Source: Microbulbifer celer (GTDB lineage Bacteria; Pseudomonadota; Gammaproteobacteria; Pseudomonadales; Cellvibrionaceae). Taken from it: a stretch of 64,000 bases of DNA. Below are positions 55,446-64,000 of this stretch, one piece after another (within the stretch, counting starts at the first letter, position 1; every line of letters starts with the position of its first letter). The DNA lies in assembly GCF_020991125.1 (NCBI RefSeq), contig NZ_CP087715.1, forward strand, positions 620,001 through 684,000, given 5' to 3'. Made by a program: the position numbers and the translations under genes. A model generated the notes under the pieces. That model saw nothing but the letters and a program-made list of their open reading frames with translations. It made no database searches and was not told where the DNA came from.

Positions 55446-55742
55446 TTACTGGGCTCCGGCTTGTCGCAGTATGTCTGCGTATTCTTTACTTTGCGTATGT
55501 TCTTCAATGCGGGCCAGCAGTGTCTGGCCTTCGGGGCTCTGGCTGTTCAGGTCCAGCCCCTGTTGTTTGAACATGCGTACGAAGGTTTCAAAATTCTCTG
55601 CTTTCATACCGCGGTAGGCGCGCTCCAGCAGATAGAAATCCCGATTGAATCCTTCCGGCGCGTCACCCACCAGAAATCCAGCGATACGCTCGTCATCGAA
55701 GACTTCACCGAGGACTTTTTGTTTGTCTTTTTTCAGGCTCAC
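55446..55742 (-). CDS. PA4642-like small conserved protein
   Basis: 98 residues, soluble and charged: MSLKKDKQKVLGEVFDDERI, 'GFLVGDAPEGFNRDFYLLERAYRGMKAENFETFV', and a helical C-terminus ending ADILRQAGAQ. It matches the conserved uncharacterised protein PA4642 of Pseudomonas as I recall it. No catalytic motif. It is co-transcribed with cysZ (3-bp gap). Confidence 0.8.
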   Translation of the reverse strand: MSLKKDKQKVLGEVFDDERIAGFLVGDAPEGFNRDFYLLERAYRGMKAENFETFVRMFKQQGLDLNSQSPEGQTLLARIEEHTQSKEYADILRQAGAQ

Positions 55743-55810
55743 TTGCTAATTCCTTTCGTAGTCTGTTTTAACTTTTGTACAAGTGCCACTTCTGACCCTA
55801 CTTGGGTGGT

Positions 55811-55936
55811 TCGGTGGCGGCGCTGCCGCCGGTATTTGTTTGCGAAACACGTCGTGAACCCATCCATGGGGGCTCTGCAAAAACATCCTGTTTTTGAAGG
55901 TTTCGCAAACAGGTCCCGGCCGCACCACCTTCGCAT
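55811..55936 (-). repeat. Nested-palindrome element, copy D (subfamily II, partly decayed)
   Basis: Outer stem reduced to GTTTGCGAAAC/GTTTCGCAAAC (55838-55848 with 55900-55910). Inner hairpin CAAAAAC-ATCCT-GTTTTTG has lost one loop base and its outer pairs. The 26-base linker (55849-55874) is nearly identical to that of copy B on the other strand (one difference). Confidence 0.87.
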
Positions 55937-55993
55937 CGGGGTTCTGTGTGTTCTACGCTTTCAATGAGCTGATGCGAAGTACAGTTGTTTGAA

Positions 55994-56152
55994 TTGAAGG
56001 CCGAGTGCCGGGGGAAGCTTTTCGAAAGCGTCGGCGACAGGGGCCGAAGGCGCCGTGAATACCTGGAGCGGCCGGGCCACGTCGCCGCCGCAGCGTACAG
56101 GGATGTATTCACAGCGGTTTCGAAAAGCTTCACCCGGTGCTCGGCCGCCACT
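55994..56152 (+). repeat. Nested-palindrome element, copy E (subfamily I, enlarged loop)
   Basis: Outer stem GAAGCTTTTCGAAA/TTTCGAAAAGCTTC (56014-56027 with 56118-56131). Inner stem GCGTCGGCGAC (56028-56038) with GTCGCCGCCGC (56081-56091), but the loop is 42 bases instead of 6. Linker 56092-56117 differs from copy A by one base. Confidence 0.88.
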
Positions 56153-56205
56153 GGGGGTGGCTAGTAGGGGCCCCGAAGTAACGGCGAACCTACTACGCCA
56201 GAGGC

Positions 56206-57669
56206 CTACAACAATGCGTCCAGTTTCTCTTTGAGAATCTTGTTGATCATCTGCGGATTAGCCTGCCCCTTGGAGGCCTTCATGATCTGGCCGACAAAGA
56301 AGCCCATCATTTTCGGCCGTTTGTCCGGATCCGCATTGCGGTAGTTTTCTACCTGCTTGTCAGACGCCGCGATCACATCGTCCACCATCTTCTCAATAGC
56401 GCCGGTGTCGGTTACCTGCTTCAGCCCCTTGGCCTCGATCACCGCATCCGCATCACCTTCCCCATTCGCCATCGCCTCAAACACCTGCTTGGCGATTTTA
56501 CTGGAGATCGTGTTGTCCTTGATCCGTGCAATCAAACCCGCCAGGTGTGCAGCAGAAACCGGCGAATCCTCAATGGGTTTTTCCTCGCGATTTAACAGCG
56601 CCGCCAACTCACCCATCATCCAGTTCGCCGCCAGTTTCGGCTCGCCGGACTTCGCCGCTACCTGCTCAAAATAGTCCGCGCTGGCGCGTTCCTGGGTCAG
56701 CTGATCCGCATCGTAGGCAGACAGGCCGTACTCTTTCTCAAAGCGCGCGCACTTGGCGTCAGGCAGTTCCGGCAACTCGCCGCGTACCTGCTCCACATAC
56801 TCGTCGGAGAGTACCACCGGCAGCAAGTCCGGGCAGGGGAAGTAACGGTAATCGTTGGCCACTTCCTTGCTGCGCATGGAGCGGGTTTCGTTTTTGTCGG
56901 CATCGTACAGACGGGTTTCCTGCACGACCTTGCCGCCGTCCTCGATCAGGTCGATCTGACGCTGGGCTTCCACCTTGATTGCTTTCTCGATAAAGCGGAA
57001 CGAGTTCAGATTCTTGATCTCCGCGCGCGTACCCAGCTCTTCCTCGCCTTTCAGGCGCACTGAGACGTTGGCATCGCAGCGCAGGGAACCCTGGGACATA
57101 TCGCCGTCGGAGATGCCCAGATAGGTGACGATGCTGTGGATCTTTTTCAGATACGCCACGGCTTCCGCCGCACTGCGCATATCCGGTTCGGATACGATTT
57201 CGATCAGCGGGGTGCCGGCACGGTTGAGGTCGATGCCGGACATGCCGTGACCGGAATCAAACACAGCTTCATGCAGGGACTTGCCCGCATCCTCTTCCAG
57301 GTGCGCGTGGTGTAAGCGCACGGTTTTGCTACTGCCGTCTTCCAGGTGAATTTCGATCTGGCCGGCACCGACGATGGGCTTTTCCAACTGAGTGGTCTGG
57401 TAGCCCTTGGGCAGGTCCGGATAAAAATAGTTCTTGCGTTCGAACACTGAGCGCTGGCCGATTTCCGCATTCATCGCGAGGCCGAACATGACGGCAAACC
57501 GGAAGGCCTCTTCGTTGGGTACCGGTAAAGTGCCCGGCATGGCCAGATCAATGGCGCAGGCCTGGGTGTTCGGCTCGGCACCGAATGCTGTGCTGGCGCC
57601 GGAGAAAATTTTAGATTGGGTGGAGAGCTGTACGTGTACTTCCAACCCGATAACGACTTCCCATTCCAC
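56206..57669 (-). CDS. gatB: Asp-tRNA(Asn)/Glu-tRNA(Gln) amidotransferase subunit B
   Basis: 487 residues. '[23 protein letters not shown]' at the start, kinase-fold core with '[12 protein letters not shown]' near 180, the helical domain and the C-terminal YqeY-like tail ending '[17 protein letters not shown]'. It binds the misacylated tRNA and phosphorylates its Glu or Asp. It follows gatA by 11 bp. Confidence 0.97.
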   Translation of the reverse strand: MEWEVVIGLEVHVQLSTQSKIFSGASTAFGAEPNTQACAIDLAMPGTLPVPNEEAFRFAVMFGLAMNAEIGQRSVFERKNYFYPDLPKGYQTTQLEKPIVGAGQIEIHLEDGSSKTVRLHHAHLEEDAGKSLHEAVFDSGHGMSGIDLNRAGTPLIEIVSEPDMRSAAEAVAYLKKIHSIVTYLGISDGDMSQGSLRCDANVSVRLKGEEELGTRAEIKNLNSFRFIEKAIKVEAQRQIDLIEDGGKVVQETRLYDADKNETRSMRSKEVANDYRYFPCPDLLPVVLSDEYVEQVRGELPELPDAKCARFEKEYGLSAYDADQLTQERASADYFEQVAAKSGEPKLAANWMMGELAALLNREEKPIEDSPVSAAHLAGLIARIKDNTISSKIAKQVFEAMANGEGDADAVIEAKGLKQVTDTGAIEKMVDDVIAASDKQVENYRNADPDKRPKMMGFFVGQIMKASKGQANPQMINKILKEKLDALL

Positions 57670-57680
57670 GTTGTGTCTCC

Positions 57681-59135
57681 TTATTCTGCTGCCGGGGCGG
57701 TTTGCTGGTGCCAGTCAGTGGCCTGTTGGAACTGGTGCGCCACATTGAGCATGCGCGCTTCGTCCAGGTAGTTGCCAATGATCTGCAGGCCCACGGGCAT
57801 GCCGCGGGCGAAACCACAGGGAATGGACATGCCGGGCAGGCCGGCCAGGTTGGTGGCGATGGTGTAAATGTCTTCCAGATACATGGCCACCGGATCCGCA
57901 TTTTTCTCGCCAAGCTTGAACGCGGGGTTGGGCGCGGTGGGGCCCATGATCACGTCCACCTTGTCGAAGGCGTCGACAAAATCCTGTTTGATCAGGCGAC
58001 GTACCTGCTGGGCCTTGTTGTAGTAAGCGTCGTAGTAGCCGGCGGACAGCGCGTAGCTGCCGACGAGAATGCGGCGCTTCACTTCCTCGCCGAAGCCTTC
58101 GCCGCGGGAGCGCATGTACAGGTCGCGCAGATCCGCCGGGTTTTCACAGCGGTAGCCGTAGCGCACGCCGTCAAAGCGGGACAGGTTGGCGGAGGCCTCC
58201 GCCGGAGCGATCACGTAATAGGAGGGCACGGCGAGCTTGCTGTGGGGCAGGTTGATTTCCACCAGTTCGGCACCGAGCTTTTCGTACTCTTTCAGCGCTT
58301 CCTGAACCCGCTCGCGCACTTGGGTGTCGAGGCCTTCACCCAGGTATTCGGAGGGCACACCGATTTTCAGGCCCTGAATACTGTCGTTGAGGTTGGCGGT
58401 GTAGTCCTGCGATGGGCGGTCCAGGCAGGTGGAATCCTTGTTGTCCGGGCTCGCCATCACAGACAGCATCAGCGCGGCGTCTTCCGCGGTACGGGTGATG
58501 GGGCCGCCCTGGTCCAGGCTGGAGGCGAACGCGATCATGCCCCAGCGGGACACGCGACCGTAGGTGGGTTTCAGGCCGGTGGTGCCGGTCATGGCCGCGG
58601 GCTGGCGGATGGAACCACCGGTATCGGTAGCCGTGGTGCCGGGCACGAGTTGTGCGGCAACGGCTGCTGCGGAGCCGCCGGAGGAGCCGCCGGGAATGCG
58701 CTCGATATCCCAGGGGTTTTTCACCGCGCCGTAGAAGCTGGATTCATTGGAGGAGCCCATGGCGAACTCGTCCATATTGGTTTTGCCCAGACTGACAGCG
58801 CCTGCCTGCAGGAAGTTGTCCACCACGGTGGCGTCGTAGGGCGGTACGAAGTTGTCGAGCATCTTGGAGCCGCAGCTAGTGCGCACGCCATGGGTACAGA
58901 AGATGTCTTTGTGGGCGATGGGCACGCCACACAGGGCGGGGGCGTTGCCCTCTGCCAGGCGCGCGTCGGCGGCGGCGGCCTGCTCGAGGGCCTGTTCGCC
59001 GGTGACGGTGATGAAGCTGTTGTAGTGGCCGTCCAGCTGCTGGATACGCTCCAGCAGATGGCTGGTGATCTCGACGCTGGAGAACTGCCTGTCGCGCAGG
59101 CCGCGGATGATCTCGGCGATGGTCAGTTGATGCAT
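57681..59135 (-). CDS. gatA: Asp-tRNA(Asn)/Glu-tRNA(Gln) amidotransferase subunit A
   Basis: 484 residues. The amidase triad is complete: Lys76 (IAHKDIF), Ser151 in '[14 protein letters not shown]' and Ser175 in '[12 protein letters not shown]'. It releases ammonia from glutamine and passes it to GatB. Second gene of gatCAB; 135 bp separate it from gatC. Confidence 0.97.
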   Translation of the reverse strand: MHQLTIAEIIRGLRDRQFSSVEITSHLLERIQQLDGHYNSFITVTGEQALEQAAAADARLAEGNAPALCGVPIAHKDIFCTHGVRTSCGSKMLDNFVPPYDATVVDNFLQAGAVSLGKTNMDEFAMGSSNESSFYGAVKNPWDIERIPGGSSGGSAAAVAAQLVPGTTATDTGGSIRQPAAMTGTTGLKPTYGRVSRWGMIAFASSLDQGGPITRTAEDAALMLSVMASPDNKDSTCLDRPSQDYTANLNDSIQGLKIGVPSEYLGEGLDTQVRERVQEALKEYEKLGAELVEINLPHSKLAVPSYYVIAPAEASANLSRFDGVRYGYRCENPADLRDLYMRSRGEGFGEEVKRRILVGSYALSAGYYDAYYNKAQQVRRLIKQDFVDAFDKVDVIMGPTAPNPAFKLGEKNADPVAMYLEDIYTIATNLAGLPGMSIPCGFARGMPVGLQIIGNYLDEARMLNVAHQFQQATDWHQQTAPAAE

Positions 59136-59255
59136 TGGGATATCCGGTTTCTTGTCTATTCTGTTATCGCACCTGTTTAGCGCTCTGGCGCAGCTTAGTG
59201 CTCTGGCGCTGCATGGGGCGGCGAGTCAGTCGAAGTCCAGTAAATGGTTGTCTGG

Positions 59256-59285
59256 TTAATCGATGACCTTTTAATCGATGACCTT
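59256..59285. repeat. 15-bp perfect tandem duplication at the 3' end of gatC
   Basis: TTAATCGATGACCTT occurs twice in a row (59256-59270, 59271-59285). On the coding strand each unit reads K-V-I-D-stop, so the last codons of gatC have been copied just after its stop. Confidence 0.9.
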
Positions 59286-59558
59286 GGGTACCAGGTAGAG
59301 TCCCGCTTCGGTCTGCGGTGCCAGGGCGAGGAATTCCTCGCGACGGTTGGGTTCGGTCACCCGGTCGGCGCGCAGTACCTGGATCTCGTCCATGGGGTGG
59401 GCCATGGGCTCGACGCCTTCGGTGTTGACGGATTGCAGCTGGTCTACCAGTTGCAGTACGTCACCCAGACGGCTGCTGACTTCGTCTATGGTTTCTTCGG
59501 AAATGGCGATGCGGGCCAGTTCGGCCAGCTTTTCTACGGTTTGCGCGTCCACGGCCAT
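59271..59558 (-). CDS. gatC: Asp-tRNA(Asn)/Glu-tRNA(Gln) amidotransferase subunit C
   Basis: 95 residues, the family's length: 'VEKLAELARIAISEETIDEVSSRLGDVLQLVDQLQSV' and 'MAHPMDEIQVLRADRVTEP' are typical, ending AGLYLVPKVID. It wraps the GatA-GatB contact. First gene of the gatCAB operon, divergent from mreB. Confidence 0.95.
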   Translation of the reverse strand: MAVDAQTVEKLAELARIAISEETIDEVSSRLGDVLQLVDQLQSVNTEGVEPMAHPMDEIQVLRADRVTEPNRREEFLALAPQTEAGLYLVPKVID

Positions 59559-61210
<1,652 letters not shown>

Positions 61211-61300
61211 TCGCACACCTGTGGATAAAGTGGACGGGTCGCTGCGGCGGCCCGTTTCGCATAATTAAAACGAAATCTGACCTGTTAATGGGAGCTGCCC

Positions 61301-62122
61301 ATTAAACCGCTATTCACCCGAGGCCCGTCGCCGGAATCCCGCATCATCGTGCTGGGGTTGGCCGCGGCTGCGCTGATTGTCATCAGTATCTATACCGATT
61401 GGCTGGACCCGGTTCGCGAGCGGGTAGCCAGCCTGGCGGCCCCTTTCTACTGGATTACCGATACCCCATCCCGCGTGGGGGACTGGGCCGGCGAGCAGTT
61501 GCGCACGCGCGAAGAGCTGCTGGAAGAGAACGGTCGACTCAAGCGCCAGGTGTTGCTTCTGGAGCAACAGGCGCAGCAGCTGGCATCGGCGAAGGCCGAG
61601 AACACCCAGCTCAAGGAGTTGATGAATTCCGCCGAGAGTGTCGATGAGCGGGTGTTGGTGGCCCAGGTCATCGGCGTTTCCCCGGATCCCCTGGAGCATG
61701 TCCTGATTATTGATAAAGGTCGCAATGACGGGGTCCGTCAGGGCACCGCGATCATGGATGCCAGCGGGCTGCTGGGGCAGGTGATCGAGGCCGGCGGTTC
61801 CTCCAGTCGGGTATTGTTGATCACCGACGCCAATCACGCGCTGCCGGTTCAGGTGCTGCGCAACAGTGTGCGCGCGGTGGCGGAGGGTACTGGCGACCTG
61901 TATCGCCTGAAACTGCGCCACCTGGCCAATACCAGTGATATCCGCGAGGGTGATCTGTTGTTGAGCTCCGGTCTCGGCGGGCGCTTCCCGGCGGGTTACC
62001 CCGTGGGCGAGGTTATTGCGGTTCAGCGGGATCCCGGGCGCGCGTTTGCCGAAGTGGATGTCCAGCCACGGGGACGGATGAACCGCAGCCGCTTCGTGCT
62101 GGCCGTCATCGGTCAGGAATAA
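61301..62122 (+). CDS. mreC: Rod shape-determining protein MreC, with probable ATT start
   Basis: 273 residues from ATT at 61301: (M)KPLFTRGPSPESRIIVLG. This aligns with the MKPIFSRGPS N-terminus of E. coli MreC as I recall it, and GGGAG stands 7 bases upstream. No ATG or TTG in this frame fits; the next candidate, GTG at 61349, would cut off the cytoplasmic tail before the membrane helix (about 15-35). Coiled coil at about 65-105 and the beta domains with 'VLLITDANHALPVQVLRN' and 'SSGLGGRFPAGYPVGEV' follow. It spans the inner membrane and links MreB to wall synthesis. It is shorter than the E. coli protein because it lacks the Pro-rich tail. Confidence 0.92.
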   Translation: MKPLFTRGPSPESRIIVLGLAAAALIVISIYTDWLDPVRERVASLAAPFYWITDTPSRVGDWAGEQLRTREELLEENGRLKRQVLLLEQQAQQLASAKAENTQLKELMNSAESVDERVLVAQVIGVSPDPLEHVLIIDKGRNDGVRQGTAIMDASGLLGQVIEAGGSSSRVLLITDANHALPVQVLRNSVRAVAEGTGDLYRLKLRHLANTSDIREGDLLLSSGLGGRFPAGYPVGEVIAVQRDPGRAFAEVDVQPRGRMNRSRFVLAVIGQE

Positions 62123-62127
62123 TCGTG

Positions 62128-62607
62128 ATGGGCGCTCACAACCGCTGGTTCATTCTGCTTACTTTCGTCATCGCCCTTCTGCTGGCGGTGATGCCGCTGC
62201 CGCAAGAGTGGCTGTGGTTCAGGCCCTCCTTCTGTGCGTTGCTGGTCATTTTCTGGACCACACGCATGCCTCAGGAACTTGGGGTCGGGTTTGCCTGGTT
62301 GGTTGGGCTGACGGAAGATGTCGTCACCGGCGCCACGCTGGGCGCCCACGCACTGGCCCTGAGTGTTCTGGCCTATTTCAGCCTGCTGACTTACCAGCGG
62401 ACCCGGGCATTCAATCCCGGTCAGCAGCTGATGTGGGTGTTTGTTTTGGTCGGTATCAACCAGTTACTCGGTAACTGGGTGCACAGTCTGGCCGGCAGGC
62501 CGGTGCCGGGGCTGGTTTTCCTGTGGCCGGCTCTGACCACTGCGCTGTTGTGGCCTCTGGTGACGCCGTGGCTGCAGCGGATGACCTACCGGTTACAGGT
62601 GCGCTGA
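62128..62607 (+). CDS. mreD: Rod shape-determining protein MreD
   Basis: 159 residues from ATG at 62128 (an in-frame GTG one codon earlier is possible). About five membrane helices; 'WFRPSFCALLVIFWTTRMPQELGVGFAWLVGLTEDVVTGATLGAHALALS' contains the MreD pattern. It starts 5 bp after mreC. Partner of MreC in the elongasome. Confidence 0.93.
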   Translation: MGAHNRWFILLTFVIALLLAVMPLPQEWLWFRPSFCALLVIFWTTRMPQELGVGFAWLVGLTEDVVTGATLGAHALALSVLAYFSLLTYQRTRAFNPGQQLMWVFVLVGINQLLGNWVHSLAGRPVPGLVFLWPALTTALLWPLVTPWLQRMTYRLQVR

Positions 62608-62760
62608 GACTCAGCAAGTGATCCATCCGGTCATATCGCCGGTTATTTTTGAAGTGCCGGGTGTAAAGCCGTGTAAATCCCCTGCAAAGGGCGATCAAAT
62701 TTCAGCCGATGCCGCTATAATCAGCCCTCTGAAACCTCTGATAACACAACAATATAAGTA

Positions 62761-63432
62761 GTGCCTGTGCCTGAAACTGTCTCTCGCAATCGTCTGCTCC
62801 TTGCGTCCGCCTCGCCCCGGCGCGCCCAGCTATTGATCCAGATCGGCGTTCCCTTTTCATCGGCTGCCACCAATGTGGAAGAGGTGCGCGGTATTGGTGA
62901 ATCCCCCACAGATTATGGTCAGCGTTTGGCGGAGGAGAAGGCGCGTGCGGGGCTCGCGATTGCCGATGGAGAGCCCGGATTGTGGGCGCTGGGTGCCGAC
63001 ACACTGGGGGTGGTCGATGGGGAGATCCTGGAGAAACCGCGGGATTTCACCGATTTTTCCCGCATGATGCGTCTGTTGTCAGGCAGAGAGCACTCTGTGC
63101 TGACCGCGATCTGCCTGTGTAGTGCCGGTGAGGTACACCGTCGCCTGGTGGAGACCCGGGTGCGTTTTCGTCGTCTCGACCGGCGCCTGATCGAATCCTA
63201 CTGGGAAACCGGTGAGCCTCTGGACAAGGCCGGTGGCTATGGCATTCAGGGGATGGGCGCGCTGTTGGTTGAATCCATCAGTGGTAGCTATAGCAATGTG
63301 GTGGGGTTGCCTGTGGAAACCCTGGCACCGCTGCTGGAACAGGTGGGTATTGCCTACTGGCAGTTTGATAAACGCGCGTCATCCTCCATGCCACCACGTA
63401 CACCACCCCACACCCCATCCCGTGCGCTTTAG
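62761..63432 (+). CDS. maf: Maf-family nucleoside triphosphate pyrophosphatase (YhdE-like)
   Basis: 223 residues from GTG. '[21 protein letters not shown]' near residue 12 is the Maf signature; '[17 protein letters not shown]' near 78 and '[30 protein letters not shown]' near 155 follow. It hydrolyses dTTP/UTP or modified nucleotides. A Pro/Ser-rich tail of about 20 residues is extra. The place between mreD and rng is conserved. No ribosome site is obvious before the GTG. Confidence 0.93.
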   Translation: MPVPETVSRNRLLLASASPRRAQLLIQIGVPFSSAATNVEEVRGIGESPTDYGQRLAEEKARAGLAIADGEPGLWALGADTLGVVDGEILEKPRDFTDFSRMMRLLSGREHSVLTAICLCSAGEVHRRLVETRVRFRRLDRRLIESYWETGEPLDKAGGYGIQGMGALLVESISGSYSNVVGLPVETLAPLLEQVGIAYWQFDKRASSSMPPRTPPHTPSRAL

Positions 63433-63447
63433 ACAGGAGGTCCGGCC

Positions 63448-64000
63448 GTGAGTGAAGAATTACTGATCAATGTGGCGCCCATGGAAACCCGCGTCGCGCT
63501 GGTTGAAAACGGCGTGCTGCAGGAAGTGTACCTGGAGCGCAGCGCGCGTCGGGGCATTGTCGGCAACATCTACAAGGGCAAGGTAGTGCGGGTGTTGCCG
63601 GGCATGCAGGCGGCGTTTGTGGATATCGGTCTCGAACGCGCCGGATTCATTCACGCCTCCGATATCGCCCCCCTGGACGACGAGGGCATGGAATCCCGTG
63701 ACGGTGAGGTCGCGGATATCCGCGCTCTGGTGCGCGAAGGCCAATCGTTGGTGGTACAGGTGGTCAAAGACCCCATCAGTAGCAAGGGCGCGCGACTGAC
63801 CACCCATCTCTCTGTTTCTGCACGCTATCTGGTGTATATGCCCCAGACCCGTCACGTGGGTATATCCAACCGAATCGAAGATGAGTCAGAGCGCGAGCGA
63901 TTGCGCGAGCTGGTGGATGTGGCATCGGCGCGCCTCAAGGAAGAGGGCCACACCGGCAACGGCGGTTTTATCCTGCGCACCGTGGCCGAAGGCGTGAGTG
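63448..64000 (+). CDS. rng: Ribonuclease G, N-terminal part (cut by window edge)
   Basis: Translated directly from GTG at 63448, which has an excellent ribosome site (ACAGGAGGT, 6 bases upstream). About 184 residues remain: MSEELLINVAPMETRVALVENG, 'GNIYKGKVVRVLPGMQAAFVDIGLERAGFIHASDI' (S1 domain) and 'TTHLSVSARYLVYMPQTRHVGISNRI'. The catalytic DNase I-like and zinc parts lie beyond the edge. It matures 16S rRNA 5' ends and degrades some mRNAs. Last visible gene of the mre operon. Confidence 0.95.
   Translation, partial: MSEELLINVAPMETRVALVENGVLQEVYLERSARRGIVGNIYKGKVVRVLPGMQAAFVDIGLERAGFIHASDIAPLDDEGMESRDGEVADIRALVREGQSLVVQVVKDPISSKGARLTTHLSVSARYLVYMPQTRHVGISNRIEDESERERLRELVDVASARLKEEGHTGNGGFILRTVAEGVS

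Larger units (their letters stand above)
55743..56205. other. Intergenic region with two repeat elements
   Basis: 463 bp between gatB (3' end) and the PA4642-like gene (5' end). It is almost filled by nested-palindrome copies D and E in opposite orientation; only about 60 bases separate them. Confidence 0.8.

Noticed and set aside
62620..62655. Possible terminator after mreD
   Set aside because: The stem is only CCGG/CCGG before TTATTTTT, too short to support, and maf-rng normally belong to the same operon.

Overview
The window reads as a chromosomal segment of a marine gammaproteobacterium, most likely a Microbulbifer-like member of the Cellvibrionales. The reasons are the housekeeping gene order (tRNA-Gln/ispE/lolB/TPR-lipoprotein facing hemA-prfA-prmC, gatCAB facing mreBCD-maf-rng), a polysaccharide-degrader style N-acetylglucosamine (GlcNAc) locus with TonB-dependent receptor and SapC, and HexR-type control of Entner-Doudoroff genes. 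This assignment is inference; no 16S gene is present. I see no transposase, integrase, phage gene or CRISPR array.

Region 1 (1-7692) is accessory and the most unusual. It encodes a truncated acyl-activating ligase, a fused class III CoA-transferase, a CysO/ThiS-like sulfur carrier, a JAMM metalloprotease, a MoeZ-like activating enzyme with rhodanese domain, and, divergently, a TonB-dependent receptor and an O-methyltransferase. This is the logic of thiocarboxylate metallophore pathways (thioquinolobactin, PDTC): sulfur is loaded on a small carrier and passed to an activated carboxylate, and a dedicated receptor recovers the metal complex. The cluster runs off the left edge.

Region 2 (7903-14405) is ordinary: exonuclease I, aspartate carbamoyltransferase, an aspartate-type aminotransferase, a DUF6279 lipoprotein and a phosphate-binding-like protein fused to an OmpA domain.

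Region 3 (14406-34993) is a coherent GlcNAc and central carbon block: nagK-nagB-II-nagA-nagP, a LacI-family regulator (NagR-like), edd-zwf-pgl-eda-gap-pyk, and a large TonB-dependent receptor followed by DUF6445, SapC and TauE-like genes. Matching palindromes (TGAYARCGCTRTCA-like) lie before nagK, before edd and twice before the receptor, so one LacI-type repressor probably ties amino-sugar uptake, deamination and hexose breakdown together. Two HexR-like boxes precede edd.

Region 4 (35067-64000) is mostly housekeeping: tRNAs, ychF-pth-rplY-prs, ispE-lolB-TPR, hemA-prfA-prmC, zinc efflux, a secreted aspartoacylase-like protein, MATE, DoxX, RhlB-type helicase, CysZ, gatCAB and mreBCD-maf-rng (the last truncated at the right edge). 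Scattered through its intergenic spaces are six copies, plus one scar-like remnant, of a nested-palindrome element. Each has a long outer stem, a 26-nt linker of constant length and an inner hairpin whose loop reads AGGGAC. The stems change sequence between copies but keep their pairing. This repeat family and the left-edge thioacid cluster are the two best candidates for undescribed biology here.
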